From: Schizochytrium sp. TIO01
Taxonomy: Eukaryota > Sar > Bigyra > Thraustochytrida > Thraustochytriidae
Reading direction: 5' to 3'
Length of the DNA: 64,000 bases
Assembly (NCBI GenBank): GCA_004764695.1
Contig: SMSO01000006.1
Span: 1,034,859 to 1,098,858 of the forward strand
Both the position numbers and the translations under genes were made by a program. The notes below the pieces were generated by a model. The model ran no database searches. It was given only the letters and a program-made list of their open reading frames with translations, and was not told the origin of the DNA. How positions within the stretch are numbered: the stretch's first letter is position 1; each line of letters starts with the position of its first letter. This document shows positions 20,101-29,639 of this stretch, in pieces.

Positions 20101-22707
20101 CTTCGTATTCTTGGAGAAAGAAGCTCTGGATTTAGAAGGCCTGTGGAAGCTGAGTCATCCAAAAAGAAAGCTCAAGAAAACTTTGAGATTGCCCCATTCA
20201 AGGGTGTTACCTGGAAAGCAGACCAGCGGGATGAGATTGACTCTTATATTGACGCTTTACGCATTTTGCAGGACCACAAAGCCGCTGATGTGCATGACCG
20301 AAAATCCTTTGTGAAAATTTTTGCACGAAATGAATCGGTAGGCCATACCAAATTCAAATCTATTGTTTCAGATTCTACTAAAAACGTCCCTCAGGAACTA
20401 AAGAATCGTGTGGATTATCATGCATTTGAGGACATGGGTCGGGCTCAAGAAATTGCGTGGGATTGTATACAAAGATGCATTATGAGGCAGCGCGGAAATC
20501 GCATTATTGGGTTGTCCCCGAAGATGGATATTCCAGGTCGCTCTATTGCTGGCTCCAGAGATAACATCGAAAGTGGCTTCAATGTCTTGCTTGAAGAGTT
20601 CAAAATTGAAGCTAAACTTAGGTATTGGAACAGAAACGGTCGCAATGATCTCATCCTAAAGCGAGCTCGCAAAGCTTACAAAAACATGAGTCACCGAGAA
20701 CGCGAACATTATATCCATACGGGGAAGGAGCTGAGGAAGCTTATGCGGGGTGATACGAAGCAAGTTCTGAATGCGCGCGATCGGGTTTATAAGAAGTTGG
20801 ACCAATGGATGCAAACTTCAAATCTTAACTCGGACTTTCCCACGTCACGTGGAAGTTTGCAAGAGTTCATTAAACGTCTTCGGATAGCAATTTTCCGCAC
20901 TGAGGTTTGTCGCCTATATTCTATCTTGAACATCAAAACTCTTTTCTCCAAAGCGGCAAATGCCATGACAACCGTCAGCATGGAAAATACGTTCTGGTTG
21001 CAACGCGGCCATATGCACTTGCGGAAGTCAGATTCGAGGGCAGATCTTCGAGATGAGATTATTTTTCTCAAGCGCAATTATATTGCCCTGGAAAACGAGT
21101 GTCGTTTTCGTCTTGGAAAAGGGACTCTGTCAAAAAGACAAATTCGATCTTTATGGAGCGCCTTAGATAGCATCGACGAAGATGGTTTCTTAGTCTCACA
21201 AGCACCCTCGGTGATTGATGAGATTGTACAGGATCGAAAAAAGCATTATCAAAAAAATGGAGACGAGTTGATCGAACATGCAGACTCTCATTTAATTTTG
21301 AAACGGGTGAAGCGTCATACATTTAGAAGCTACCTGGAAAATGAAGAAAAGAAGCTACGCTTTTTCATCTACACTGCACTAAAGTCAAGAGCGGCACGTT
21401 TGCAAATGGAAAACTTAAGGGCAAGTCTGCACGATTCAAAGATCCTCCATCTACGGTCTTTACAAAAAACAGAAGCTATTGCTAAAAGGATTGGCATCCG
21501 ACCTAAGACTGCTAATTCATCCCTGGTGCTTTCCAAGATAGACAATGCGCGTCGCCTCACATATGACCAGCAAGATGCGCATGATTGGTGGGATGTCGCA
21601 TGGCACCTTAACTCAGCTGGTCATCGAGTCCCTTACGGGGAGAAAAGTGAATCAGAAATGTCTGAAAACAATAGTGATGATGATCGTTTGAATGACTTTG
21701 ATCATGTTAACGCCGGTGAAGCCTCGCCTCACAGCCCTGCCGCGTCCCCGCCAGGGAGCCCCACGCTAAGTATTATGGGAAGTGAGAATAAGTCGAAGAA
21801 GAAGAGACGCCCATCTGTATTGAGCTCTAGCGATGATGATAATGCCGATGGCGATGCTAATGATGACAGCAAGGAGGATCCTAAGGAAGATTCTAAAGGA
21901 GAAATCAATGCACAGAAAAGGGTTAAGGAGAAGACATCTGATTTCTCTAAAACGAAATCCATGTCAAACCTTTCAGACCTACCTCGTAGTGGACGATTAT
22001 CAGGTATTATCAGCGACAGTTCCGAGGACGAACGTGGAATGACCTCCAAGGAGCGTGGCAAGTCCAAGTCCGGTTCAATGTCTTCAGTGTCTGTCTCTTC
22101 TTCTCTGCAAAAAGCTTCTTCCTCAAAGCGTCGACGGTCGGGAAGCTCTGATAGTCTAGCTAGGGATGACAGTCAAGATAAAAAACGCAAAATGGATGAG
22201 GAAAAGCTAAGGAAAGGCAAACGCCCTAAGCGCCAACGCTCTGCGCTAAGTTCTAGTTCCGATGACAGCGAAGAGGAGGATATCGTTACTACACAGCAGC
22301 ATGAACGAAACAAGAATGAAGATTTCACAAACAAAAGAGGCAGGAAAAGAAGCTCTTCGATCAGTAAATCCTCTGAAAATCTTGCTTGGAGTCCAGGATC
22401 TGGAAGCGCGAGCGATAACAATGGAGGTGACCAAGACAGCGATGACTCAGACTCCTCTATAGACGATGCTGGTGTGAGGCTTGGAGCAGGTGGGCAAACC
22501 CAGGCTTCTTTAAATAGCCAACCTCTTCCAGAATCCCCTGGTAGCGGTAGTGAGCAGGGCGAGCCGGGTGTTCAGACCAAGTCTGCTCTTTACGACGACT
22601 CATCATCTGACGAGTCTGCAGGTAACGACGAACAGGCCAACGCAGCAGCAAAGATGAGCCCAATGTCTGCACCGTCCCTGTTTTCCTCGTCATCTGGATC
22701 ACCTTGA
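17158..22707 (+). CDS. Very large acidic, mostly disordered nuclear-type protein with a Tudor-like segment
   Basis: Single-exon frame of 1849 residues from an ATG at 17158; not recognised as a named protein. Residues 1-700 are Ser/Asn/Thr-rich with dense acidic runs (DDDSSDDED and DDEDDDFDDDE near 265-295, DDDEDDDEDG near 695) and a proline run near 565. Residues 720-770 are strongly basic and helical. Around 935-985 the segment CYPGVSQGIPCRVVGHH, followed by EGYTVEYSDGEHETI, looks like a Tudor/Agenet-type barrel, which in other proteins reads methylated histones. Residues 985-1480 are the only long ordered-looking part, helical and rich in Arg, Trp and aromatics. The tail from 1500 alternates acidic SSDDD-type and basic KKRK/KRPKRQR blocks, consistent with nuclear localisation. 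I infer a chromatin-associated scaffold; no catalytic motif is seen. It ends convergently with the GT41-like gene. Confidence 0.75.
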   Translation: MSTRRGTLRSGAKRQRPTTRASSSQSSSGDGPVAAASVEEGLAAGTSSLDASVEGTRRPVSRETGSNSSPNSTVNPNRHAISKSQSKSNSKSDSDTEAKSTSKPEKKSLQKEANLNAKPNAAAPSPRRGARTRSSRRDETIESSQSTQQMPTATPSNSRLSEDARTLDHSPSTSKLVSDISIREGTNDTQQKQAQQEPTKQILSSSSLDIQNRSANVSSKDVGALDELLAHASDDETGMHTKTAHSANDSTFQDSLSLATESIEDDDSSDDEDNFNVDDEDDDFDDDEITQIYKSGINTAEQTSRNYSQPRASSASSAKEIHHEHDSHIQAIGGSNTSQTNISSEHVSNGTTAATKGAGINENEDFASTHPDTSAAAISSNSSSMTDANDDHSTRATDVVMDRSSKTVVPSTIPGRTNDIEIVSGTSGVNSVSNSSNKAETDASSHINGVTASITNFGDVNSSSEMRNVFPSHPDEAAVPPINTTTNTDSSKINGDKGGEDESGHLNETVKPRTYASSDISDLGGRTSPGHLNAPITLGENASNFNSSSNNLDVSSYGNGDINSGAPPPPPVANVPDNHDNDLEIFFSPDEDVEEQSGQEKAVIERSKSKSSKTNTRKKKTVTFIAPKEKAGRGKKKQNKSNEDTGKTKNRDRLEDDDGTNDYKVVDNAYDHAERLVEELERKKNEVANGDSDNDDDEDDDEDGSSDVSDEVYMPKVSSLSAALGMQQVKEKRPLRWQLRKAIQSRRAKKAEKKAQTRIERALKFTPERSLLHVTNNWSLPDNVLRNVSRLKHRPYLASNEIDHASDSASSVLSLADAAEGYKGLDSDEASLSSRSNTDDDEEKRLVKKRIAHYESNTLRRVVDKRRLSLLAESSYSANARRRLRNMPYRNAEKAKTVMTEVARARNQRASQIPKALAKDRPQKLVLPRLAPAEMIGVDALRCYPGVSQGIPCRVVGHHPSEGYTVEYSDGEHETIKDVNDLRILGERSSGFRRPVEAESSKKKAQENFEIAPFKGVTWKADQRDEIDSYIDALRILQDHKAADVHDRKSFVKIFARNESVGHTKFKSIVSDSTKNVPQELKNRVDYHAFEDMGRAQEIAWDCIQRCIMRQRGNRIIGLSPKMDIPGRSIAGSRDNIESGFNVLLEEFKIEAKLRYWNRNGRNDLILKRARKAYKNMSHREREHYIHTGKELRKLMRGDTKQVLNARDRVYKKLDQWMQTSNLNSDFPTSRGSLQEFIKRLRIAIFRTEVCRLYSILNIKTLFSKAANAMTTVSMENTFWLQRGHMHLRKSDSRADLRDEIIFLKRNYIALENECRFRLGKGTLSKRQIRSLWSALDSIDEDGFLVSQAPSVIDEIVQDRKKHYQKNGDELIEHADSHLILKRVKRHTFRSYLENEEKKLRFFIYTALKSRAARLQMENLRASLHDSKILHLRSLQKTEAIAKRIGIRPKTANSSLVLSKIDNARRLTYDQQDAHDWWDVAWHLNSAGHRVPYGEKSESEMSENNSDDDRLNDFDHVNAGEASPHSPAASPPGSPTLSIMGSENKSKKKRRPSVLSSSDDDNADGDANDDSKEDPKEDSKGEINAQKRVKEKTSDFSKTKSMSNLSDLPRSGRLSGIISDSSEDERGMTSKERGKSKSGSMSSVSVSSSLQKASSSKRRRSGSSDSLARDDSQDKKRKMDEEKLRKGKRPKRQRSALSSSSDDSEEEDIVTTQQHERNKNEDFTNKRGRKRSSSISKSSENLAWSPGSGSASDNNGGDQDSDDSDSSIDDAGVRLGAGGQTQASLNSQPLPESPGSGSEQGEPGVQTKSALYDDSSSDESAGNDEQANAAAKMSPMSAPSLFSSSSGSP

Positions 22708-22971
22708 TTGCTGTGAAGGATATTTAGGGTGAACGAATAATAGACTGAGTAAAGGGTGATAAGAAAGAATGAACTATACCATGATACTCAGCTACTTTAT
22801 GCATATGTGTGCATGTGCGCATGTACGCACAATTAGATACGCGGGATTATCTTGAGGTTTGGCACCGCTAAGTATACCGCAGGGATAGCTGTAGACTCCC
22901 AAAGAAGCAAACAAAATCTATAAAATACTCTTATCATGACCACGCGTGGTAGAAGTACTGTTATTAAACTC

Positions 22972-25512
22972 TTACATAATTGAAAAAAGAATTTCATTTA
23001 ACGTGATGTTGCCGTCTTGCGGCCAGTTCCCCAAAGTCCTGTCTCGCATTCGCAGACCTAAAATTTCTAAATACGTGCTTCGATCTTCGGAGATACTTCC
23101 CGCTAATGCAAAAGCGAGCTTGGCCAAGTCCTTAGGAGTGCCTGCCAGTGCCAGATGCTTCAATCCGAGTGCATTAAGAATCGATCCGGACCAAGAGCTA
23201 TTTAAGCCCTGTGCAACAACAGGGACTTCGAGACGCAGGCTTTCTAGAGCTACGAGAAGAGCATCTGCACGTGCATCAATAGGTTCAATGACAACGTCCA
23301 CTATATCTCTAAGAAACGCCAAGTATGTTTGCCGAGACAGTCCACTTAGCATTTTAACACGTGCAAGATCAATTTTATGACGTGCTAGACGCCTCCAGAG
23401 CGAGGCGCGGCTTACACATTCATCAGATTCCCCATTCAACAATATGACAACGGCCGAAGGGTGTAGAACATGTAGTTCTTCAATTACGACATCAAACTCA
23501 GGAGCAAGATTCGAAGCATCACCTGCAACTAGAAAGTATTGCTCTTTCGCAAAAAAGAGTTGTCCTTGTACTGCTTGAGATGATTTTGGCAGAGTCTGCT
23601 CAGGAGGTGTAGACCAATTCCATAAATCTTGCAGGAGATTTATGTAGAAAGGAACCCTCAACTCAAATGGAATTCCCGAAAAGGTCCCTCCAAGGCGATC
23701 AAGCTCCCAATGATGAACCAAAGAAGCTATTTCAGGTACCATTGATAGAGTCAGTGCTCGCAAGTCCTTCATAGCATCAACAAAGATAATCTTTTCTAAT
23801 TTTGCTCGTTGAATAGTCAAAATTGATTTCTTGATGCTGTGTGGATTAAGGGATAAAACCGCACTGGGATCGACCAAATATCTTCTCATGGGTTGGGCCG
23901 GCCAGCTTAAAAGCACAATGTCTATATCCGACTTATACCATTGCAATTTACGAAGCAGAGGCACAAGAAGACGCCCAATTGTAGAGTTATAGTATTCGGA
24001 ACAAAACACGCCTACCAGTATCTTCTTGACATTTGTTTTGCTTATATCATCGTCAACGTGGGCTTTAGAGAGTCCTACAATCTCTCCATTATCTATTGTT
24101 AAATCACAAGTTGAAGTAATGGCTTTGTAAAGATGTTCTTTTGATAGCATCGATTGAGATAAGTCTAAACCTGCAGACAAAGTGAGGAAGTGCCATGCAT
24201 TGTCTTTACTTTTCAATGATTCGTTAGCTGCAAGAACTGTTAGGCGATGGTGCGAGGCTTCCATTTCACGATTTCGCAAAGATTCTGAGAAGTGGATGCG
24301 ATTGCTCTGAATAGCAGCGTGCAGCATTAATGCACCTCGACGATGGACATCGCCAAGTTGAGCAACAAATTGGAGGTGCCAGGCTGCTTGCTCCCAGGCT
24401 CCCAGTTTTCTTAAACGCTGAGCTACATTAAAGTGAAGTAAGCCTCGATTTAGCTCGGCATCATCAGCTTCAAACTGAGTGCCGGCAATCACAGTCCGTG
24501 TATACGCAGAATAAACTAGAACACAGTTTGCCTCTAGGGCGCCAGGCATGTAACCTTCGAGCGCAGAGTCTTTGCTGGATAACGCAGCCAAGGACAGGCG
24601 AGACGGCGCCCCATCTAAGGTCAGACTGTGCATAATGTGTGTTGCTAGCCATGAGCCCATGTCCTGACCAAGGCGGTCCTTGCGAAAAGAGGACTGATAT
24701 GAATGGTTAATATTTTGGAAAAATTGATGTTGCCTTTTCTCTGCAACTGCGCTTTGCTCTTGAATGAATTTGAGAAAAACGTCTCTAAATCCATCAAGGT
24801 CGCCTGTGATAAACAAAATCATAGCTAAATGGTTCAGAGCATCAGTATGTCTTGGGTTTTGAGCAACAATATGTTCATAGATATTCCTTGCCTCAATCCA
24901 GCGGCCAGCTCTTGCTGCACATAGACCAGTAAAGAACTTTATATTTTCTTTAACTTCAGGTATTGGATTATCCTCCAAGGCAGCGGACACTAACTGTTGT
25001 GCATGCAAGTCGCGGTTCTGTGCTGCCAACGTTCGCGCTGCTGAAAGGAGCACGGCAGGGCGATGCCGCACGGGAAATTCCGGCATAGCAATGACTTCAT
25101 CAAATGTATGATATGCCCTTGCATATTCTTTCCTAGCATACATTTCATCTGCTTCAATTACGCGGTCATACCACCTAAGCAGTCCCTTTTTGACACGAAC
25201 ATTGACATCAAATGGAACTCTTGCGTGTCCTGCTGCCATGATGGCTTCTTCTACTTGTGCTACGTCATTATAAGTTTGAGTTTCCCCACCCTCGCTAAAC
25301 CCTGTGTGCTTCAGTTCGTCAATCAGATCTTTTGTGTGTCCGCTCACCGCGAAGCCATGTAGTTTTCCTCCCCTCAACTGTAGCGTTCGAAAGACTACTA
25401 TAGGCGTTTCCACGGTTTTCGCTGCTATTAGATCGTTGCTCTGGCCTACCAAGACGCCTAAAATTGCCGCTATCGTCACACGAGTCGCCCGCCACGTCGC
25501 CCACAGCGTCAT
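22972..25512 (-). CDS. Secretory-pathway TPR protein with OGT/SPINDLY-like (GT41-type) C-terminal region
   Basis: Single-exon frame of 846 residues from an ATG at 25512. The N-terminus has basic residues then a hydrophobic run (IAAILGVLVG), which fits a signal peptide or anchor. Residues about 95-260 are helical TPR-like pairs (for example AYHTFDEVIAMPEFPVRHR and DALNHLAMILFITGDLDGF). From about 490 the sequence KKILVGVFCSEYYNSTIGR resembles the opening strand of the GT41 catalytic region. Residues 740-790, with IEPIDARADALLVALESL, then VPVVAQG, then SILNALGL, match the order of the UDP-GlcNAc-binding end of O-GlcNAc transferase and SPINDLY. The usual GGxTT-type loop is not visible and the loop is shortened, so activity is uncertain. 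Known OGT is cytosolic, so the apparent signal sequence is odd. It diverges from the RBR-like gene over 892 bp. Confidence 0.68.
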   Translation of the reverse strand: MTLWATWRATRVTIAAILGVLVGQSNDLIAAKTVETPIVVFRTLQLRGGKLHGFAVSGHTKDLIDELKHTGFSEGGETQTYNDVAQVEEAIMAAGHARVPFDVNVRVKKGLLRWYDRVIEADEMYARKEYARAYHTFDEVIAMPEFPVRHRPAVLLSAARTLAAQNRDLHAQQLVSAALEDNPIPEVKENIKFFTGLCAARAGRWIEARNIYEHIVAQNPRHTDALNHLAMILFITGDLDGFRDVFLKFIQEQSAVAEKRQHQFFQNINHSYQSSFRKDRLGQDMGSWLATHIMHSLTLDGAPSRLSLAALSSKDSALEGYMPGALEANCVLVYSAYTRTVIAGTQFEADDAELNRGLLHFNVAQRLRKLGAWEQAAWHLQFVAQLGDVHRRGALMLHAAIQSNRIHFSESLRNREMEASHHRLTVLAANESLKSKDNAWHFLTLSAGLDLSQSMLSKEHLYKAITSTCDLTIDNGEIVGLSKAHVDDDISKTNVKKILVGVFCSEYYNSTIGRLLVPLLRKLQWYKSDIDIVLLSWPAQPMRRYLVDPSAVLSLNPHSIKKSILTIQRAKLEKIIFVDAMKDLRALTLSMVPEIASLVHHWELDRLGGTFSGIPFELRVPFYINLLQDLWNWSTPPEQTLPKSSQAVQGQLFFAKEQYFLVAGDASNLAPEFDVVIEELHVLHPSAVVILLNGESDECVSRASLWRRLARHKIDLARVKMLSGLSRQTYLAFLRDIVDVVIEPIDARADALLVALESLRLEVPVVAQGLNSSWSGSILNALGLKHLALAGTPKDLAKLAFALAGSISEDRSTYLEILGLRMRDRTLGNWPQDGNITLNEILFSIM

Positions 25513-26404
25513 AGATCCTCAGGGGCCGGCAGGACCCCAGTTCCACTCAGATCGAGCCGTCCAATGTAAGGTCCACGTGGTCTGGCACCACGTCATTCAG
25601 GTCTTTCTTTCTGCCAGAAGAGAAAGGAAAATGCCTTTAGGCCCATATAATCTGAAAGACCCATCTATCTACCTCGGCTAGGGTCTATCTATTATTTTCA
25701 CTACCAGTACCAGCGTTGCGTCAGCAAAGACCATAGTCAGCGATGACCTTGTTCTTTCCTCCCTCTCTCTCTCTCTCTCTCTTGAGAACTGGTTTTACGT
25801 TCAGAATTGGCTTCTTCAATGCAGCGAGAGAGAGACAGGGGTCAAAGAGAAGGCAAAGCTTATGTCCTGCAATCGAGCAGTTTTCAAAGCTTTCGGATTA
25901 CTTCAGACCTGGTGGTGGCAGTTTAAGTTCGTAGAACTGTGCGAAATGGTGTGAATTGATTTTTGGACGGATTTCAGGATTGCATTCGGCACCATGAGAG
26001 AACCAAAGACGCGGTAGACTGAAAAGATAATTCAAAGCTACGCAGCTGATATACAAAAACAAAAAAACACAAAAACCAATAAAAAAAAGAAGAAAGAAAG
26101 ATAAGAAGAGTAGACCACGTGGACAATCTAAAGATGGTAGATATATAGGAACATAAAAACCTTCTTAGAAAGGAACATCAAGTTGAGGGAAAATCTTTTG
26201 GAAGGGGAACACAATGAGCAAACAGAATTTAGTATAGTTCCAGATGGTTCATGTCCCGGTTTGATACTAGCTATTTGGTGGACTTTTATGTTCGACGTGC
26301 CTCAGCAAACCTGAAACTTCACAGTAAGCCCGTCAATAATTCTGAGATAGGGTCCGCAAAAAGAGGGCTGATTAAGAAGAAAGTTTTGAGGAGGTGGAGC
26401 TAGC
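25513..26404. promoter_or_regulatory. Divergent intergenic region with a (CT)n tract
   Basis: An 892-bp gap between two divergent genes. It contains a CT dinucleotide run (about 25761-25784) and A-rich stretches (26055-26110). It should hold both promoters, which is inferred from position. No gene is seen. Confidence 0.45.
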
Positions 26405-28156
26405 ATGGTTGCATGGTGGCGTTGGCTCAGTAAAGCTAGAGGTGCTGACAGCAAATATGCTCAGGATAAGGAAAGGCTCAAACACGTTCGAACAGGTGTA
26501 GTGAAGAGCGATCTACGCCAGGTAGTTGATGTTTTTACGGAGCGCGCTGGCCCAATAATCCGCGATCTCCAACCAGGGGCGTATGCATCACTGCGCCAGT
26601 CACAGCTCGACAGTGCCAAGACACTCATCGCCTATGAGAAGGAAACCTTTACTATGGTTTGCCATGTCTCCGTTGACTTCCCGGTGACTGTTCTTACTAC
26701 CGTAGCCGACCCGGAAACTCTGCGTAAATTGCAGCGATGGTGGAAGAGAATTCGCGAGGCTCGCCACCAAGCTGCACTCGCAAAGATTCGGCCCATTCTT
26801 ATGACTCATCTAAAAAAGCGCGTAGAAGCCTGCACAAGGGTGCAGACAACTTTTCGGGCGTGGAATATGCGTCGTTTAGTTGTTTGCGAACAGTGTTCTT
26901 TGAAAACAAAGCGTGGAGCAGCGACTCGCTGCAGCAGGGTCTGTTATCACTTTATGTGTTTTTCTTGCATCAGAAATTTTGTCAAAGACTCGCGACACAT
27001 GAAAACACCTGATCCACTGCAATATGTTTTATCTTGTACGAAACCTGGATGCAGCGAGCGGCTTCCTTTTACACACGCTGAACAAGCTCTCCCATGCGAA
27101 CTTCTCAACGACTATGCCAATAGGTTGCGAGAGGTGTTCTCTATGCTACTTGCAGTGCGTATGGACAAAGCAGAGGCAAGCATCAATCGCATGCGAGTCC
27201 TCAATCTTGTACGTAGTATACGAGCAGCATTTCCGTCAAACTTACGATTGTCTCAGCCTGGGGACTTTCTGGAGATCACACAACAAAAGAATATGGAAAC
27301 GCGTGATATCCTATTCTGGTCTTCCCAGCCGGGCCTTCAATTCAGCATTTTCAACGTTAGTGGACAGGAGCTGTTCTCAGCTAGTTTGGATTCGGACTCA
27401 AAGGGCTACGTCAAGCGTTCGATTAAATCTGCTGTCGGTCGCATTGTCTTGCGAGAAGCTTGGAGTGATGCTTTCATTGGTACAATTCGAGTATCTAGAC
27501 TTCCGAATAAATCGCTGTGTGTAGTTAGTGGTCTCAAAGATCAAGATCTTGAACTTGGGAAAAACATTGATGAGGAAGTGGAAGCTATCGCTGCGACAAT
27601 TCTGCAAAACGCAGCTCGTAGGTTCCTGTATAAGTGTTCACGCACTTGCCCTGTTTGTCTTACAGATGTTCGCTTTCCACAATTTGCCTTGAATCCAGAT
27701 ACCGATACGTGTACTCACGCGCAAATTTGTTGGCCATGTATGGTTAGGTACCTTTGGCATGAAATCAACAGAGGTGTCTTTATTATTGGCTGCCCTGGCG
27801 AATGTTGTCGAGTGCAGATCGATCGATACTATGTCGAACACATAATAGGAAAAACAGGTATGGAGAGAAAACGTGCCATGATGAAAAGTCTTCATGAATC
27901 ACGCATTCTTGATTTGCACAAGTCCAAGGACCAGGCAACTTGGTCCAATATTCTGCAACATCATCGAGTGTGCCCACATTGCTCGGCCTTAATTTTCCGT
28001 TATACAGGATGCTCATCAATGCTATGTGCATGCGGCAGAAGCTTCAATTGGGACCAGAGTGAGGTACAGGTTTCAACAGTACTTGAGAAGCTCCAGAATC
28101 AGAAATCGTGCGCTTCATTGGTTACCAAATCTCAGACGCAAAATTTCATCTTTTAG
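26405..28156 (+). CDS. RBR/RING-like Cys-rich protein with two IQ-like motifs
   Basis: Single-exon frame of 583 residues from an ATG at 26405, preceded by a purine-rich leader. Order: helical N-terminus; IQ-like ACTRVQTTFRAW near 140; a first Cys/His block near 160-222 (CEQC, then CYHFMCFSC, then CTKPGC); a beta-rich middle 270-385 resembling a lipid- or protein-binding sandwich; a second IQ-like ATILQNAARRF near 398; a second Cys block near 415-475 (CPVC, CTHAQICWPC, CPGECC); and at 523-549 CPHC followed by GCSSMLCACG and a final FNW. That last part fits the IBR/RING2 pattern of RBR ubiquitin ligases, but with FNW instead of FCW and no further zinc pair, so the transthiolating cysteine is not evident. 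IQ motifs suggest calmodulin binding. I infer an RBR-derived protein whose ligase activity is doubtful. Confidence 0.7.
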   Translation: MVAWWRWLSKARGADSKYAQDKERLKHVRTGVVKSDLRQVVDVFTERAGPIIRDLQPGAYASLRQSQLDSAKTLIAYEKETFTMVCHVSVDFPVTVLTTVADPETLRKLQRWWKRIREARHQAALAKIRPILMTHLKKRVEACTRVQTTFRAWNMRRLVVCEQCSLKTKRGAATRCSRVCYHFMCFSCIRNFVKDSRHMKTPDPLQYVLSCTKPGCSERLPFTHAEQALPCELLNDYANRLREVFSMLLAVRMDKAEASINRMRVLNLVRSIRAAFPSNLRLSQPGDFLEITQQKNMETRDILFWSSQPGLQFSIFNVSGQELFSASLDSDSKGYVKRSIKSAVGRIVLREAWSDAFIGTIRVSRLPNKSLCVVSGLKDQDLELGKNIDEEVEAIAATILQNAARRFLYKCSRTCPVCLTDVRFPQFALNPDTDTCTHAQICWPCMVRYLWHEINRGVFIIGCPGECCRVQIDRYYVEHIIGKTGMERKRAMMKSLHESRILDLHKSKDQATWSNILQHHRVCPHCSALIFRYTGCSSMLCACGRSFNWDQSEVQVSTVLEKLQNQKSCASLVTKSQTQNFIF

Positions 28157-28753
28157 TTTAACAACTCAAGAAATGTTTTAGGGTTCATCAACTTATTTGT
28201 TTGAACTCAGTAGTGTCTCTGGAAATTATTGTTTAGGGAAAGTGAAGACCACATTGACTTGCTGCTTATGATAATAGATTCACAATAAGCAATACATGTT
28301 GTTAACAATTTAAAAAGGTGGAAATATATCAGCACATTCAACAGCGAAATTTAAGCAATTGGATCAATCGAAGAATACCATTACTATACGGATTCCGAGA
28401 TAAGGCGCAGACTACTAGGTCAATAACACTAGACCACAAAAGCAAAGAAGAACTGAGGTAGCCGGAATCGGTAAATTAATCTCCATGCCGTACATAGGTT
28501 CATGGAGTTGAGCAAATTTCGGCTCGTAAAACTTAGCGAATTAAATAGTCGGCAGGTAAATTTTTGTCTCTAGCTAGTAGACCACATTGAAAAGTCCTTC
28601 GGGTGACACATAAAGTAAGGAGTCAACTTGTCTATAGGACCAACAACTGATCTCTCTAGCTATGTTTTTTGCTGTGTCAGTGAAAGCGAGTTTGCAATTC
28701 ACAAAAGTAAAGCTGGGGATCAAGAATTCAGGGTCAGATATTATTTTTTCAAA
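28157..28753. other. Convergent intergenic spacer
   Basis: A 597-bp AT-rich gap between convergent 3' ends. No gene or repeat is recognised. Confidence 0.5.
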
Positions 28754-29545
28754 TCAAAGATCCGGAATTGGCACAACCACATGTGTATTCAAAGCATCAC
28801 TGTGGGATCTTTTTGCCTCAGCAGAAACTGGGACATCTTCTTGGTCCAAGTGCTCTGCTGCATGAGAGGAATCCTGTGGCGGCGTCTTGTGATGGTTACG
28901 GTTGTGGTGGCGGTGTTTATGGGGGCTTTGTGTATGGAGTTTACTACGACGGTCTCGAATTGCCGCGATGAAGCCAGGATCGTCAATGGGGCATACTTGG
29001 GCAATTCGTTGTGATCCGTCATCATCGACCCAGCCAATCTTGATAAAGTCGTCATGGTCCTCATCAAGTTCGTCTTCCGCAATTTTTAGGTCTACGAGGA
29101 TAGCAGGAATGCGATATGTGGTCGTTTCGCGAAACAAATGAGTTTGCGCGATCAGGAGATCGTCGCCTGCCGTGACCCCAAGGTATTCATTTTGCACAGG
29201 ACAGTGAACACCGGTGGAAAACTCACGGCGTTTGTATACTCCGTATGTGATAGTGGCAATGCTTGATGTCATGAGCGCAACTCCGATCAGCAAACCTCCT
29301 GCAACAGGCTCATAGACACCTGGGAAGACCCTAAGAAACATGAATAAACCAAGCAAGAGGGGTACAGTGCTGATTCCGAGCCGCAAGTACAGAGCTCTCA
29401 GTTGCTTATGCGCCATCGTTTGGCAGTCCAGACCAGCATGGCTTGGAAATACATCAGCAATACGCGTTTCTTCTCCAAAAATGTCTTTGAGAAAATGCTC
29501 AATGGCAACTCTATCCTCCTCGGGCCTTAGCGTGCCTACGCTCAT
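28754..29545 (-). CDS. Two-pass membrane protein with a cytosolic beta-rich domain and His-rich tail, function unknown
   Basis: The frame is open from 29638, but its first codon there is TTG and a TAA lies just upstream. The first ATG is at 29545, giving 263 residues. The residues between look coding and an acceptor-like CCCAG lies at 29632-29628, so an unseen upstream exon is possible. From the ATG, residues about 56-76 and 81-102 are hydrophobic and form two membrane spans separated by a short turn. A following domain (VQNEYLGVTAGDDLLIAQT, then ETTTYRIPAILVDLKIA, then DFIKIGWVDDDG) resembles a PH/GRAM-like beta fold seen in small membrane proteins. The tail carries an HKHRHHNRNHH run and is acidic at its end. 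No family is recognised. Confidence 0.62.
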   Translation of the reverse strand: MSVGTLRPEEDRVAIEHFLKDIFGEETRIADVFPSHAGLDCQTMAHKQLRALYLRLGISTVPLLLGLFMFLRVFPGVYEPVAGGLLIGVALMTSSIATITYGVYKRREFSTGVHCPVQNEYLGVTAGDDLLIAQTHLFRETTTYRIPAILVDLKIAEDELDEDHDDFIKIGWVDDDGSQRIAQVCPIDDPGFIAAIRDRRSKLHTQSPHKHRHHNRNHHKTPPQDSSHAAEHLDQEDVPVSAEAKRSHSDALNTHVVVPIPDL

Positions 29546-29639
29546 GTTCGGATGTGGTAGCTTCTCTAGTTCCTCTCGGGATGCTATGAAACGTGTTTTC
29601 GGGCCAGGCGCTGATTTTTGAGTGCTTCTGGGATACAAT

